A DNA stretch of 24,200 nt, taken from IMG/VR virus record IMGVR_UViG_3300034082_002385, positions 1 to 24,200 of that record; one strand, given 5' to 3'. Under the pieces are notes generated by a model. The model worked only from the letters and a program-made list of their open reading frames with translations. It did no database searches and was not told the origin of the DNA. Below, one piece after another: positions 9,279 through 17,280 of the stretch. Source of the stretch: a virus. Numbering within the stretch: position 1 is the stretch's first letter; each line of letters starts with the position of its first letter. The position numbers and the translations under genes are program-made.

Positions 9279-11675
9279 TTACCAATCATTTCCAAAATCA
9301 GGGTCGTTTGCTTTGGTGTAAGGTTTTTTTACAGCAGGTGCTGCTGGCTTTGCGGCTTGGCCTGTTGCTGGCATTACACCTTGAACTGCTGGCTTTGCAC
9401 CTGGCGTGCCTGTCCCTGGCACTGGTGCTGCTGGCATTTGTTCTTTCATTTTAACAGAAGGTTTTGGTGTTTGCACATTACGCTTGTCACCAGGAGCAAA
9501 CGGACTATCAGCTGGTGGTTGAGTTGCACCTTTTGGTGGTGTAACCATCTTACCAGTCTTTTCATCCCGATATGGTTGCTCAGCTTTTAATACGTCAGTC
9601 ATTTCTTCGCGGACTAGTATGCTGTCCAATAAACTTTGTAGTTCTTCATCCAATGTGACTTCTTCGCCTACCAATGGGTTATCACCTGTGAAACCAGCCA
9701 CTGGATGTTGTGCTTTTTCACGATTCAAATCGTCGCCTTGACGCAGAATGGAATCAATTGAATGATATTCTTGCTCTGGCTGATTGGCATACTCTTCGTC
9801 CATCATTTCCTCATCGTGCATCATGCTATTATGCATATCATCGTGTGGTGCACTGCTAACCATAATAACTTCTGGTTCTGTCATTGCCATGCTATGATCG
9901 TTGTCATGTGGTCTCATTCCGGCCATCTTCAACATTTGCAGCAAGGAATCTGCTTGGTCGCCTTGAGCACTAATGTTTACGCTCCTGGTGCCATCACTGC
10001 TCATGTTGGTACTCACGCTCATGGAATCGTGTTGTTTCATACTGCCCATGTCGCCACATTCAGCCACTTGACTTTCGCTTAGACCAGCTAGTCGTGCCAG
10101 TTCAGTTAGTTCATGATCGCCACTGGGTGCATTAAGCATGTCTGCTTGTCTACCATAACCGTGCATTTGCATTTCGTCAGCAAATCTATCGCTGACCCAT
10201 TGGATGGGATCACCATCACGTGCTTTGGCAACGCCATATGGTATTTCGCCGTTGTCTGAATAATAGTCGTACAGTGCATCGTACAAGTCATTGTCTAGAT
10301 CATTGCCGGCCAAGAAGTTCTTGGTTTCATGTTTGAACTTTTTAATGATATGCTCAAGTGCGCTGCCGGCTTCTAGCATGACGCTTTCGCTTACTTTACT
10401 TTTGTTGTGAGCTTTCCATGCAGTCGCATATGCAATGCTTTTTTCTTTGTCAGTCAATTTTCCATCCTTGGCATATCCTGCTTTAACGTGTTTGACTTGG
10501 CGTTCTGCTTTGGCACCCGGTGGCGCTTTTTCCTGCATGGGGCGACCACTCAGGCGCATGAGTTCAGACAGCTCGTTGTCTTCTTCTAATTCTGCATCTT
10601 CCGGCAAACGGAATCCACCCTGGGTGAATTTCTCATTGGAACCATCACGGACAGGACCACTTCTGCTCATTAGCGTACCGTTGCCACTGCTAATTTGACC
10701 CGGGCCAGCTGGTAAATTGCCTAGTGTTGATTGATCTTTAGGGGATAGATCCATTGATGGTGGTGGTTGACTTGGATTTGTTGTACTAATAGGCCCACCG
10801 CCTGCAGGCGCAACATATGGTGCAGGTGTGCTCATAGGTGGTGCTGCTGATCCATATGTTGTGACAATAGGACCTCCGCCTTTGGGTGCAGCATATGGTG
10901 CAGGTGTGCTAAAGTCTTTGGCACCTGGTCTGACGTCAAGAGTATTCACATTAACAGGAATTGATGCAGACGGAGCTGATGGCGGCGATGATGGTCTGCC
11001 GTTGGCTGGTGCTCCTAATGTGGGTGAGGCAGTTGGTTTAATAATTTCGATCGGTCCGGCAAAAGGACTTTTAGGTGCGTCTGCTCTGCCACCAAACACT
11101 GTTGCGGCTGGCGGTGGTGGTGTGATGGTTTTTACATCTGCTGCAGGTGGTGGCGGCGGTGCTACTTTTGGCTGTTCACCTGCTGTGGTGGTATTACTAC
11201 CAGCTGGTGCACGTTGAGCATTTGCTGCATCTACTTGTGCTTGAGTACTTGCTCCAACACCACCAGCAACAGGTGGCACTACAGCAGGCTTAGGTGCACC
11301 ACCGGTTGGCACCGGTAATTTAACAGGGTATGCATTGGTAACCGCTTTGGCACGCAGATCTTTTTGTGTATCGGAGAAAGATTTATTATCAGGTCCACGA
11401 ACAGCATTTTTCTCGGCTCTGGCTCCAAGCGCCTTACGCGAGTCTGGGCTAGAGATGTTTTTATTAACAAAGTCGGTGACCGACTTTGTTGCTTTACCAG
11501 CGGCATCAGTAACTGGCTTCCAGGCGTTGGCAGCCCTGTTTCCAAGATCGCTGAGTATTCCAGCCTCTGCCTCTACTACATGTTGCTCTTTAGGTAATAC
11601 GCCTTTAGGACCAGATGGGGTTGCTGATGCCTCATCTATGATGTTACTGTACAGTCTTAATAATTTTGGATCCAT
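9279..11675 (-). CDS. Large 798-aa Pro/Ala-rich, probably virion-associated protein
   Basis: No enzyme domain is recognised. Residues 1-110 are polar and helical; 115-345 are a low-complexity Pro/Ala/Gly linker with a 26-residue tandem repeat (APY-AP-GGGPI-TT). ELSELMRLSG (368-377) and ELTELARLAG (522-531) are two copies of the recurring short motif. A conserved-looking basic segment (KAERQVKHVKAGYAKDGKL..., 389-427) lies between them, and 445-515 look globular. Residues 540-630 are strikingly rich in Met, His and Asp, and the tail is again Pro/Ala-rich. This modular, linker-rich build with LxxLAG motifs is shared with the next two upstream genes. Late morphogenesis or an internal head protein is the best guess, not shown. 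Confidence 0.7.
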   Translation of the reverse strand: MDPKLLRLYSNIIDEASATPSGPKGVLPKEQHVVEAEAGILSDLGNRAANAWKPVTDAAGKATKSVTDFVNKNISSPDSRKALGARAEKNAVRGPDNKSFSDTQKDLRAKAVTNAYPVKLPVPTGGAPKPAVVPPVAGGVGASTQAQVDAANAQRAPAGSNTTTAGEQPKVAPPPPPAADVKTITPPPPAATVFGGRADAPKSPFAGPIEIIKPTASPTLGAPANGRPSSPPSAPSASIPVNVNTLDVRPGAKDFSTPAPYAAPKGGGPIVTTYGSAAPPMSTPAPYVAPAGGGPISTTNPSQPPPSMDLSPKDQSTLGNLPAGPGQISSGNGTLMSRSGPVRDGSNEKFTQGGFRLPEDAELEEDNELSELMRLSGRPMQEKAPPGAKAERQVKHVKAGYAKDGKLTDKEKSIAYATAWKAHNKSKVSESVMLEAGSALEHIIKKFKHETKNFLAGNDLDNDLYDALYDYYSDNGEIPYGVAKARDGDPIQWVSDRFADEMQMHGYGRQADMLNAPSGDHELTELARLAGLSESQVAECGDMGSMKQHDSMSVSTNMSSDGTRSVNISAQGDQADSLLQMLKMAGMRPHDNDHSMAMTEPEVIMVSSAPHDDMHNSMMHDEEMMDEEYANQPEQEYHSIDSILRQGDDLNREKAQHPVAGFTGDNPLVGEEVTLDEELQSLLDSILVREEMTDVLKAEQPYRDEKTGKMVTPPKGATQPPADSPFAPGDKRNVQTPKPSVKMKEQMPAAPVPGTGTPGAKPAVQGVMPATGQAAKPAAPAVKKPYTKANDPDFGNDW
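10780..10910. repeat. Tandem repeat, 78-bp period, two copies
   Basis: Bases 10780-10832 match 10858-10910 closely, an offset of 78 bp (26 codons in frame). The encoded unit is STPAPY-AP-GGGPI-TT. The in-frame period indicates protein-level duplication in the disordered linker. Confidence 0.8.
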
Positions 11676-11676
11676 T

Positions 11677-13263
11677 TTATTTTCTTCCCGCCAATCTTAA
11701 AATATGTTGTAATTCTTCTTTGAGTTTTGCCGCCACTCTGTTTCTAGCATCAGTTGCTTCTTGATCTACTGCATAAGGAGCAGTACCGGGCTTTGCTGCA
11801 CCACCCGAGTCATTATTGAACTTTGCCGCTACTCTATCTCTGTCAGCAGTTGCCTTTGTATCTACTGCATAAAGAGCAGTACTGGGCTTTGCTGCACCAC
11901 CTGAGTCATTATTGGGCTTTGCTGCTACGTCAGGCACCGGAGTTGATGTTGTTTTGTTTTGATTTGATTTATTAATGCCCAACAGGCGTTGATCATCACC
12001 GGTTGCTGCTCGATCAGACATGGTAGGTGCTCGAGCCTGAGGACCTTCAGTTGAGCTCGGTGACGGTAAGTTATCTCTTGATGGAGCCGGATTTGGCGCA
12101 ATCACCAATGGAGTTGGCTTTGGCCCTTGGCCGTCATCGTCCATACCTAGGGCGGCTCCTATCATGCCGCCACCTGTGGCTGCTATAGCAGCAGTGGTTC
12201 CTCTGCCTAACGGCTTACCAGTTTTTTCAGCAGCACCTGCCAGTCTACTAGCTCTGGTACTGCCTACTGCAGTTCGTTCAGCTGCACTGGCTGCACCTGG
12301 GCCACCTTTACGCCAAACTGCTGGCTTACGGTCGCCAATGTTTTTTATATCATCCAATGACTTGATATCTTTGGGGTTGGCTCTGTTCACATACTTCAAT
12401 TCACTGTCCACTCCTCGAACCTTGTCAAAGGTTTGTCCACCTTTACGAACAGTGCTGGCAGGCAAGGCATCCATACCCCCGCCAAGACCGCGTAGCATTT
12501 TGCCAAATCTTATAGCAGCATCTGCCTTGCCTTCTGCTATAGCACGATCGTGCATTCTTTGGATCATATGAAATTTAGTTTCTTCGAGCTTTTCTAATCT
12601 TTTCTTTAGTTGTTTTTTGTTCATAATTTTACTATCTTCTTTTAAATTTGATGCATCAGTTGTAGATTTTGTACCTTTGTTTTTATCTACTGCTGTTTTT
12701 AATTCTTGGTCTGATGGAAAAAATGATCCTGTACGATACTTATCCCTAACTGCCTGTGCAGCAACAGCAGGAAGTCCCAATACAGGTACAGCACCAGCTG
12801 CTGAAATAGCTGATCCTGTATAATCACCCAGGCTTGCTCTCCTTAGAGCATCGGCACCTTGATAAACAGTGTTTAGTCCCGGTACTACCTTGGCAATGGT
12901 TCCACCTACCTTGGGCAAAAATTGTCCTGCAGCAGCGGCCAGGCCGGTAACACCTGCCACATCTGCTGTCATACTGTATGGTGTTAAATTCTCTGCATCT
13001 TTAGCTGCTGCTGCAACGGCAGCAGTGGGACTAGGCTTGGCCCCACGACCAGACTGTGCAGCACCTCCTGATTGCTGTCTGGCTATCTTGCTTAATGTAT
13101 CGCCTTTTTGAACAGTATAGGTGCCGCCGCCGGGCAGATTGATTTTTTGACCAATCTGTATTTTATTTGGATCAGATATTGTACTTTGATTAGCCGCGTA
13201 GAGGTCCTGCCATGAACCAGCTTCATTTAATGATGTTATATTTACAATATCTGTTATTTTCAT
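11677..13263 (-). CDS. LysM-containing protein with apparently permuted LysM halves
   Basis: This 528-residue protein starts MKITDIVNITSLNEAGSW. Residues 16-44 (SWQDLYAANQSTISDPNKI..GQKINLP) look like the second half of a LysM domain. Residues 48-62 (TYTVQKGDTLSKIAR) look like the first half, so the order is reversed relative to a normal LysM. LysM binds peptidoglycan glycans. Residues 85-165 are Ala/Gly/Val-rich, moderately hydrophobic, and may contact membrane. A helical charged region (MNKKQLKKRLEKLEETKFHM) lies near 215-235. The C-terminal linker has two 32-residue repeats and ends LQHILRLAGRK. The gene lies directly downstream of the GH19 protein (ATGA overlap), so wall binding and wall cutting are co-expressed. 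Confidence 0.8.
   Translation of the reverse strand: MKITDIVNITSLNEAGSWQDLYAANQSTISDPNKIQIGQKINLPGGGTYTVQKGDTLSKIARQQSGGAAQSGRGAKPSPTAAVAAAAKDAENLTPYSMTADVAGVTGLAAAAGQFLPKVGGTIAKVVPGLNTVYQGADALRRASLGDYTGSAISAAGAVPVLGLPAVAAQAVRDKYRTGSFFPSDQELKTAVDKNKGTKSTTDASNLKEDSKIMNKKQLKKRLEKLEETKFHMIQRMHDRAIAEGKADAAIRFGKMLRGLGGGMDALPASTVRKGGQTFDKVRGVDSELKYVNRANPKDIKSLDDIKNIGDRKPAVWRKGGPGAASAAERTAVGSTRASRLAGAAEKTGKPLGRGTTAAIAATGGGMIGAALGMDDDGQGPKPTPLVIAPNPAPSRDNLPSPSSTEGPQARAPTMSDRAATGDDQRLLGINKSNQNKTTSTPVPDVAAKPNNDSGGAAKPSTALYAVDTKATADRDRVAAKFNNDSGGAAKPGTAPYAVDQEATDARNRVAAKLKEELQHILRLAGRK
11729..11920. repeat. Tandem repeat, 96-bp period, two copies plus a partial third
   Basis: Units begin at 11729 and 11825, with a partial third from 11921. 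Each encodes VAAK-NNDSGGAAKP-TA-YAVD followed by a variable acidic/basic stretch, 32 residues per unit. The period keeps the frame. The last VAAK (residues 510-513) leads straight into the C-terminal LRLAG motif. Confidence 0.85.
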
Positions 13264-14939
13264 CTTTTACCTGACAGTCGCAAAATATCCTGTATTTCTT
13301 TATTTATGGATTCAGGCACTTGCATGCGTTCCTTCTCCTCAGCTGGTACTCTGCCCACTGTGACTGTATTAATAAACTTGTCCCAAGCACCGTCCGGTTT
13401 CCTAACTTCAGGCTCCGTGGGAGTATTGGTCATTGAAAAAGGAGGGATAACATTAGTTGTTGGTTCTAGTTTCTTCTCAGGCTCTTTGGCTGGTGTTTTT
13501 GGCACTACTGATACGGGTTCAATTATTGACCTAGTAGGCATGCGCTGAACGGCAGCTCGACGAGCCAACAATTCGTCGTTGGACTGTCGTAACGCTTCGT
13601 CGGGGGATATACCCATACTACTTTTTGCTTTGGCGTGAGTCCCTGCATAATCTACGGGTTGTCCGTATCCTTGTCTGGTTTGCGGAACAAACTTATCACC
13701 AACTTTAAATCCTAAAGAAAAGTCGGGCATCTGTACCAATGGTTCCCCATTGGGCCCACGCATTGGTTTTACTACGTCCGATGATGGTTTCGCTACATCC
13801 GATGATGGTTTAGCACCGCCACCTTTAGGCACTCCTGCAATCTTTGTATCTCCGGTGATACCGCTAATTGCAGCCAATTCGCTTTTCCCAAGTTGTGTAC
13901 CTGGTGCATATGCAGAACCACCAATTGCTGCAATAACAGCGCGGTGTGCGTCTTTTTGATTTTTGTAAGTTTTGTTTAGTCCTGCATTTTTTAAATATTG
14001 TATTGTCGCTGCTTTTGCAATTTCAGGATCTTTAAGTATCAAATCAGGATCGTTTAACAATTTTCCATTAAGGCCTAACTGCTTATCTATTTCTGCATAC
14101 CTGGATTTTCCAGTAAGTTGTATAGGACCGCGACCACGATATTGATATCCGCCTATCTTGGAATATGCACGGTCAAAGAATTTTTTGTCATCTTGTTTTA
14201 GTGCATTAAGTTCAGTGTCGCTTAGATTTCTAAGTTGTGGTAGTTTTTCTCTGATGCGATCATTTCGAGTATTACGATAACTAACTTCGCCAACATTCTT
14301 GCCTCCAGATTCTCTAGATATCTTGGCAGCAATGGCTCGTCTGACATAAGGATCCGGGAAGTGTTGTTCTAACTCCTTGTCAAGGTCAACTTTGTCAGCT
14401 TCGGTTACTGCGAACTTTTTTTTTACGCTCTCGTTTTGCTGCTCAGGCCAACTTTTATATCTTTGTTCAATGCGTCGTTCCATGTCACGAACATAGCTGC
14501 CAGAATTAGAGTCTGAGTCAGGTTCAGGCGCCCGCACAGGCTGGTCGTCGCCATGAGCAAACTCTTTTTCTGGTTTATTAGAACTAGGTTTAACCGCTTG
14601 TGTTGAATCTGTTCTTCCGCTGGGTGTTGTTGCTACTGCGGTGTCGTCATCTTTAAATGCAGAACTTACTGCAGCACTGCCTAAATTCCAAGCTTGTCTT
14701 GCAGTTTTACCTAGCGCATCACCAACTGCAGTAGGCAAATCTTTGTTTGCTCTGTCTGGATCTTTATAATAATTGTATGCAGTTGCGGCGGCGGCTGTTG
14801 ATTTAATTGGATTCCTAGCTGCCGCACCAATTATTTTGCTAGCAAGTGGTGCTGCGGTTTTTGCAGCACCACTACCTTTTTGTAGGAGTTTACCAAGGAG
14901 TCCCCACTTGCTCTCATCTATGATTTCTTTAGCTTTCAT
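13260..14939 (-). CDS. GH19-type muralytic protein in a long linker-rich polypeptide
   Basis: This is a 559-residue protein. Residues about 185-360 are a glycoside hydrolase 19 (chitinase/lysozyme-like) domain: catalytic-type Glu210 in KISRESGG, the hallmark YRGRGPIQLTGKSRY at 267-281, and NDPDLILKDPEIA near 296-309. In phages this domain cuts peptidoglycan. The flanks are unusual for a plain endolysin: an Ala-rich N-terminus (MKAKEIIDESKWGLLGKLL...), a polar linker, and a long Pro/Lys-rich C-terminus ending EIQDILRLSGKR. This argues for a virion-associated lysin that opens the wall at entry rather than a soluble lysis enzyme; no signal peptide or holin is nearby. It is coupled to both neighbours by TAATG and ATGA overlaps. 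Confidence 0.82.
   Translation of the reverse strand: MKAKEIIDESKWGLLGKLLQKGSGAAKTAAPLASKIIGAAARNPIKSTAAAATAYNYYKDPDRANKDLPTAVGDALGKTARQAWNLGSAAVSSAFKDDDTAVATTPSGRTDSTQAVKPSSNKPEKEFAHGDDQPVRAPEPDSDSNSGSYVRDMERRIEQRYKSWPEQQNESVKKKFAVTEADKVDLDKELEQHFPDPYVRRAIAAKISRESGGKNVGEVSYRNTRNDRIREKLPQLRNLSDTELNALKQDDKKFFDRAYSKIGGYQYRGRGPIQLTGKSRYAEIDKQLGLNGKLLNDPDLILKDPEIAKAATIQYLKNAGLNKTYKNQKDAHRAVIAAIGGSAYAPGTQLGKSELAAISGITGDTKIAGVPKGGGAKPSSDVAKPSSDVVKPMRGPNGEPLVQMPDFSLGFKVGDKFVPQTRQGYGQPVDYAGTHAKAKSSMGISPDEALRQSNDELLARRAAVQRMPTRSIIEPVSVVPKTPAKEPEKKLEPTTNVIPPFSMTNTPTEPEVRKPDGAWDKFINTVTVGRVPAEEKERMQVPESINKEIQDILRLSGKR
13301..13308 (-). promoter_or_regulatory. Possible internal late octamer upstream of the LysM gene
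   Basis: CATAAATA on the minus strand lies 37 nt upstream of the LysM-protein ATG, inside the 3' end of the GH19 gene. An AGGT precedes the ATG by about 7 nt. The octamer also encodes part of the GH19 protein tail, so coincidence is possible. Confidence 0.3.
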
Positions 14940-15688
14940 TATGCAAACCGATCTTTCTTGGGACGACCACGACCTTTTGGTGTCATATCAACGTCGGCAC
15001 CCTTGTCTACTGCGTCATAGTCACGCTCGTGTCTGGTACCAGTTGCTGTAGCGGTTTTCTTACCGTGTGCAGTCTTGCCGTCTCTATCATCCATGCGCTT
15101 TTTAGCATCGGCTACTGTAGGGAAACCTTCTTTTTTCTTGTCTTTTCCAGCACGTAATGCTGCTAAATCATTGGCATCAATCTTGTTGGGTGGTGGACTC
15201 ATCCGAGCAATTTTCTTTTGACCTGGTGACAACATATCTTCATTGGCTTCACCTTCGTTAGTTCTACTATAACGAGTCACGGTTTTGTCGCCGGCTTTGG
15301 CTTCGTCTTGATCTCCTAGTTTTTTGCCAGATGCTCTGATATTTTTTGCTGCTTTTGCTGTAGCATCTCTATGTTGTTGTGCGCCTGCTGCAGGACTGTC
15401 TTTGTCGTATCTGATCATGTCAGCACCAGGGCCTCGTTGCATTGCAAGACGAGTATCTTCTTTGAAGCCCATGTACTTTTCATTTAGTTGTCGTTCAACT
15501 TGTGCAATTGCTTCAGCAACAGCACCTTTGCTTTTGGCTTTGGCAGCCGTTTTCATTGGCTCTTTGGTATCACCATCTTTGTCCATGTCAAGAAAGTCTG
15601 GCTTGGCTTTTTTGCCTTCGGTAAGACTCTGTTTGGGTGTTTCTAGGCTTTGCATCTTTTTCAAGATATCATAGATGTTGTTTGACAT
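14939..15688 (-). CDS. Basic AT-hook protein with Ca-loop-like motif, unknown function
   Basis: This 249-residue protein is highly charged, Lys/Ala/Asp-rich and probably largely disordered. Residues 34-40 read DMDKDGD, the DxDxDG core of EF-hand/dockerin-type calcium loops, but the usual acidic residue at position 12 is Met. The C-terminus carries GRGRPKK (239-245), a classical AT-hook core that binds the minor groove of AT-rich DNA. The positive charge and DNA-binding tail suggest a DNA-associated internal head protein, by analogy with the basic internal proteins of T4. It overlaps its neighbours as TAATG on both sides. The sequence family is otherwise not recognised. Confidence 0.7.
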   Translation of the reverse strand: MSNNIYDILKKMQSLETPKQSLTEGKKAKPDFLDMDKDGDTKEPMKTAAKAKSKGAVAEAIAQVERQLNEKYMGFKEDTRLAMQRGPGADMIRYDKDSPAAGAQQHRDATAKAAKNIRASGKKLGDQDEAKAGDKTVTRYSRTNEGEANEDMLSPGQKKIARMSPPPNKIDANDLAALRAGKDKKKEGFPTVADAKKRMDDRDGKTAHGKKTATATGTRHERDYDAVDKGADVDMTPKGRGRPKKDRFA

Positions 15689-16314
15689 TATTTTTTTCCT
15701 TTACGCATGTCGATAATTTTATTTTGGTTTGATCCCACTGGACTTTTTGTACCTTGTGGAATCTGATTGGTTGTTTGTGCTGCCGGAGTTCTTTGTGATG
15801 CTCTGGTTTTGACCAGCTCGTCGTTTGATTTGAGTGCTGTCATCTTGGGCGACTGTGCATCAAGTTCTTTCAGCATGCTGTCTTTGCGCCGATCGCCTAC
15901 TAGGTCTTGTGCGCCAGCAACATCTTTGAGTTCACCATCCAACAGTAATGCACCTTCATGATCTTTACCATAAGCTTCTGCGTAATCATTCTGATCTGCT
16001 TGTTGTTTGCCGTACACACAAACCCATTCTGCTTGCATGCCTGTACGCTCGCGCAACAGTTGTGCAATTTGTACAGCAGTAGTTGGATATGCCACCGTGG
16101 CTTCAAACTGCCAGCATTCGCATGCGCCCCATTTTGGAAATTCTCTGTGCTCCATGACAGGAAGACTTTTTGCCTTGGTAATACTTACTAGTTCGTAAGC
16201 ATCCAGTGCATTTTTAATTTCTTCCATTACATCGTTGGGGTTTTGTTTGGCAACCTTGATACGGAATTCGTATGGTTGATTTCTGCTGGCAATGTATTCG
16301 TGTAAACTTTTCAT
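15688..16314 (-). CDS. Unknown protein with T4 capsid-targeting-like N-terminus
   Basis: I choose ATG 16314-16312: it has AGGA about 9 nt upstream and follows a late promoter octamer by 22 nt. An in-frame ATG at 16383 would precede the promoter and lie inside the upstream gene. The 208-residue product starts MKSLHEYIASR, close to the T4 capsid-targeting consensus MKTYQEFIAE. A globular alpha/beta region follows (YEFRIKVAKQNPNDVMEEI, then CECWQFEATVAYPTTAVQI, to VCVYGK at about 140), then a Lys/Gln/Ser-rich disordered tail. The position between gp16-like and the linker-rich genes suggests a head or scaffold-core role; this is inference. Confidence 0.72.
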   Translation of the reverse strand: MKSLHEYIASRNQPYEFRIKVAKQNPNDVMEEIKNALDAYELVSITKAKSLPVMEHREFPKWGACECWQFEATVAYPTTAVQIAQLLRERTGMQAEWVCVYGKQQADQNDYAEAYGKDHEGALLLDGELKDVAGAQDLVGDRRKDSMLKELDAQSPKMTALKSNDELVKTRASQRTPAAQTTNQIPQGTKSPVGSNQNKIIDMRKGKK

Positions 16315-16336
16315 AGGTGTAATCCTGTTTATAGAG

Positions 16337-16344
16337 TATTTATG
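16337..16344 (-). promoter_or_regulatory. Late promoter octamer for 15688-16314
   Basis: CATAAATA on the minus strand, overlapping the stop codon of the gp16-like gene and 22 nt upstream of the chosen ATG with a normal Shine-Dalgarno between them. It decides the start of the downstream gene. Confidence 0.65.
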
Positions 16345-16834
16345 TGTTTTTGTTCTTTTGAAGAATCTGTTCCAGCAGTGCATTGCGATCTAGCACTATG
16401 CCTTGACCGTCTACCGCTCGGCTGCCAGGATCATCCTTGCTCATTTGATGATCCAGTCTGGCTTTTTGCAACTGTAGTGCTACCATACGCAGTTTCTTGT
16501 CCATTTTGGCTGTTTTGGCTGTGATGGCATGACCTAGCAATGTGCCTGCAGTTTGAAATACCACGCCACCAAATCTGGGATCCATGTTCATTCCCAACGA
16601 CATGAGATCTTCAAAATTTGTTTTGGCCAACAGAGCCAATTCGTCCATTTCTGCATCGCTGGCTTCTAGGTCACGCACAGTAGGCAATGCCAAATCAATT
16701 TTATCAATGGCCTCATCAACTTTGGCCATTATGTCTTTGTTGTCTTGTATGGTCTGAAATGCTTCATTGGTTTCTGCTGTGGCATCAACCGGCAGATCAG
16801 GCAGGTCAAACAGTTCGGCTAGTTTTTTAGTCAT
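16340..16834 (-). CDS. 16: Small terminase subunit (gp16-like)
   Basis: Length is 164 residues, the same as T4 gp16. The architecture also fits: an N-terminal LFDLPDLP motif, a polar linker, then a helical core (LALPTVRDLEASDAEMDEL, LAKTNFEDLMSLGMNMDPRFGGVVFQ, GHAITAKTAKMDKKLRMVAL) that would give the coiled-coil ring, and a short C-terminal tail. gp16 recognises phage DNA and regulates gp17 at the start of packaging. In T4 the gene is next to 17; here it is about 9 kb upstream of the split terL. A late octamer ends 5 nt before the ATG and no Shine-Dalgarno is present. The assignment is by layout and partial motif memory rather than strong identity. Confidence 0.6.
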   Translation of the reverse strand: MTKKLAELFDLPDLPVDATAETNEAFQTIQDNKDIMAKVDEAIDKIDLALPTVRDLEASDAEMDELALLAKTNFEDLMSLGMNMDPRFGGVVFQTAGTLLGHAITAKTAKMDKKLRMVALQLQKARLDHQMSKDDPGSRAVDGQGIVLDRNALLEQILQKNKNT

Positions 16835-16839
16835 GCACG

Positions 16840-16847
16840 TATTTATC
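16840..16847 (-). promoter_or_regulatory. Late promoter octamer 5 nt before the gp16-like gene
   Basis: GATAAATA on the minus strand, then CGTGC and the ATG at 16834. It overlaps the 3' end of the gp4 gene. The close spacing and missing Shine-Dalgarno predict a leaderless transcript. Confidence 0.6.
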
Positions 16848-17280
16848 GTGCTTTGCCCTGATGAAAGATATCATTTTCAGTCAGTACGCGAAAGCGAAGT
16901 CCATTTTGACTGCACCAGGCCTGTGCTGCTTGCCATTTGTATGCATTCAGAACTGCAGCGGCTTGATCCCGCATGCTGCGGCCTGCTGCTTCTAGCGTGG
17001 TCTGCTTGCTTGGTTTGATTTCTATCAGTTCCCCAAATTTCTCATTATTCTTGTTCATGTACATGATCATGAAATCTGGTATGTATATGGTGTTCTTGTT
17101 GGTGAACGGATTCTTGTACGGAATATGTATTGCTTCGCTGGCCCATTGCAACACTGCTGGATTTTCATCGCAGAATCGCATGAAGCTGTGTTCCCAACTG
17201 CTGCGAAAGTGCGGCACTTTCTTGCCCACATATTTGTCAGCATTTAATATTTGATACAATCCGTTTGCGTACTTGGGCAT
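16843..17280 (-). CDS. 4: Head completion nuclease-like protein gp4
   Basis: This 145-residue protein matches the size (150) and motif order of T4 gp4 (gp50), needed to finish filled heads. FRSSWEHSFMRF (25-36) resembles the RSSWE start of the family. IPDFMIMY (67-74) and ELIEIKPSKQT (84-94) give the PD-(D/E)xK pattern with D69, E87 and K89, after an upstream E30. A final strand, FRVLTENDIF, is also family-typical. It is thus a small restriction-like nuclease fold, possibly trimming DNA at the portal. The ATG overlaps the preceding stop (TAATG at 17282-17278). Confidence 0.8.
   Translation of the reverse strand: MPKYANGLYQILNADKYVGKKVPHFRSSWEHSFMRFCDENPAVLQWASEAIHIPYKNPFTNKNTIYIPDFMIMYMNKNNEKFGELIEIKPSKQTTLEAAGRSMRDQAAAVLNAYKWQAAQAWCSQNGLRFRVLTENDIFHQGKAR

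Noticed and set aside
10828-11217. Long plus-strand ORFs opposite the linker-rich genes (also 12164-12571, 9762-10082, 3912-4268)
   Set aside because: They are antisense shadows of Ala/Pro/Gly-rich genes with biased codons. They have no Shine-Dalgarno or protein motif and their translations are low-complexity.
13760-13815. Short direct repeat (encoding KPSSDV twice) in the GH19 protein
   Set aside because: It is a seven-codon duplication in a disordered linker, too short and simple to be informative.
16315-16383. Upstream in-frame ATG for the 15688-16314 gene
   Set aside because: It lies before the late promoter octamer and inside the gp16-like gene. The ATG at 16314 has a Shine-Dalgarno and gives a capsid-targeting-like N-terminus.
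16843-17280. gp4-like gene as a Tn7 TnsA or restriction endonuclease
   Set aside because: The PD-(D/E)xK pattern is shared, but the size, the RSSWE start, the neck/packaging context and the late overlap structure fit T4 gp4 better.
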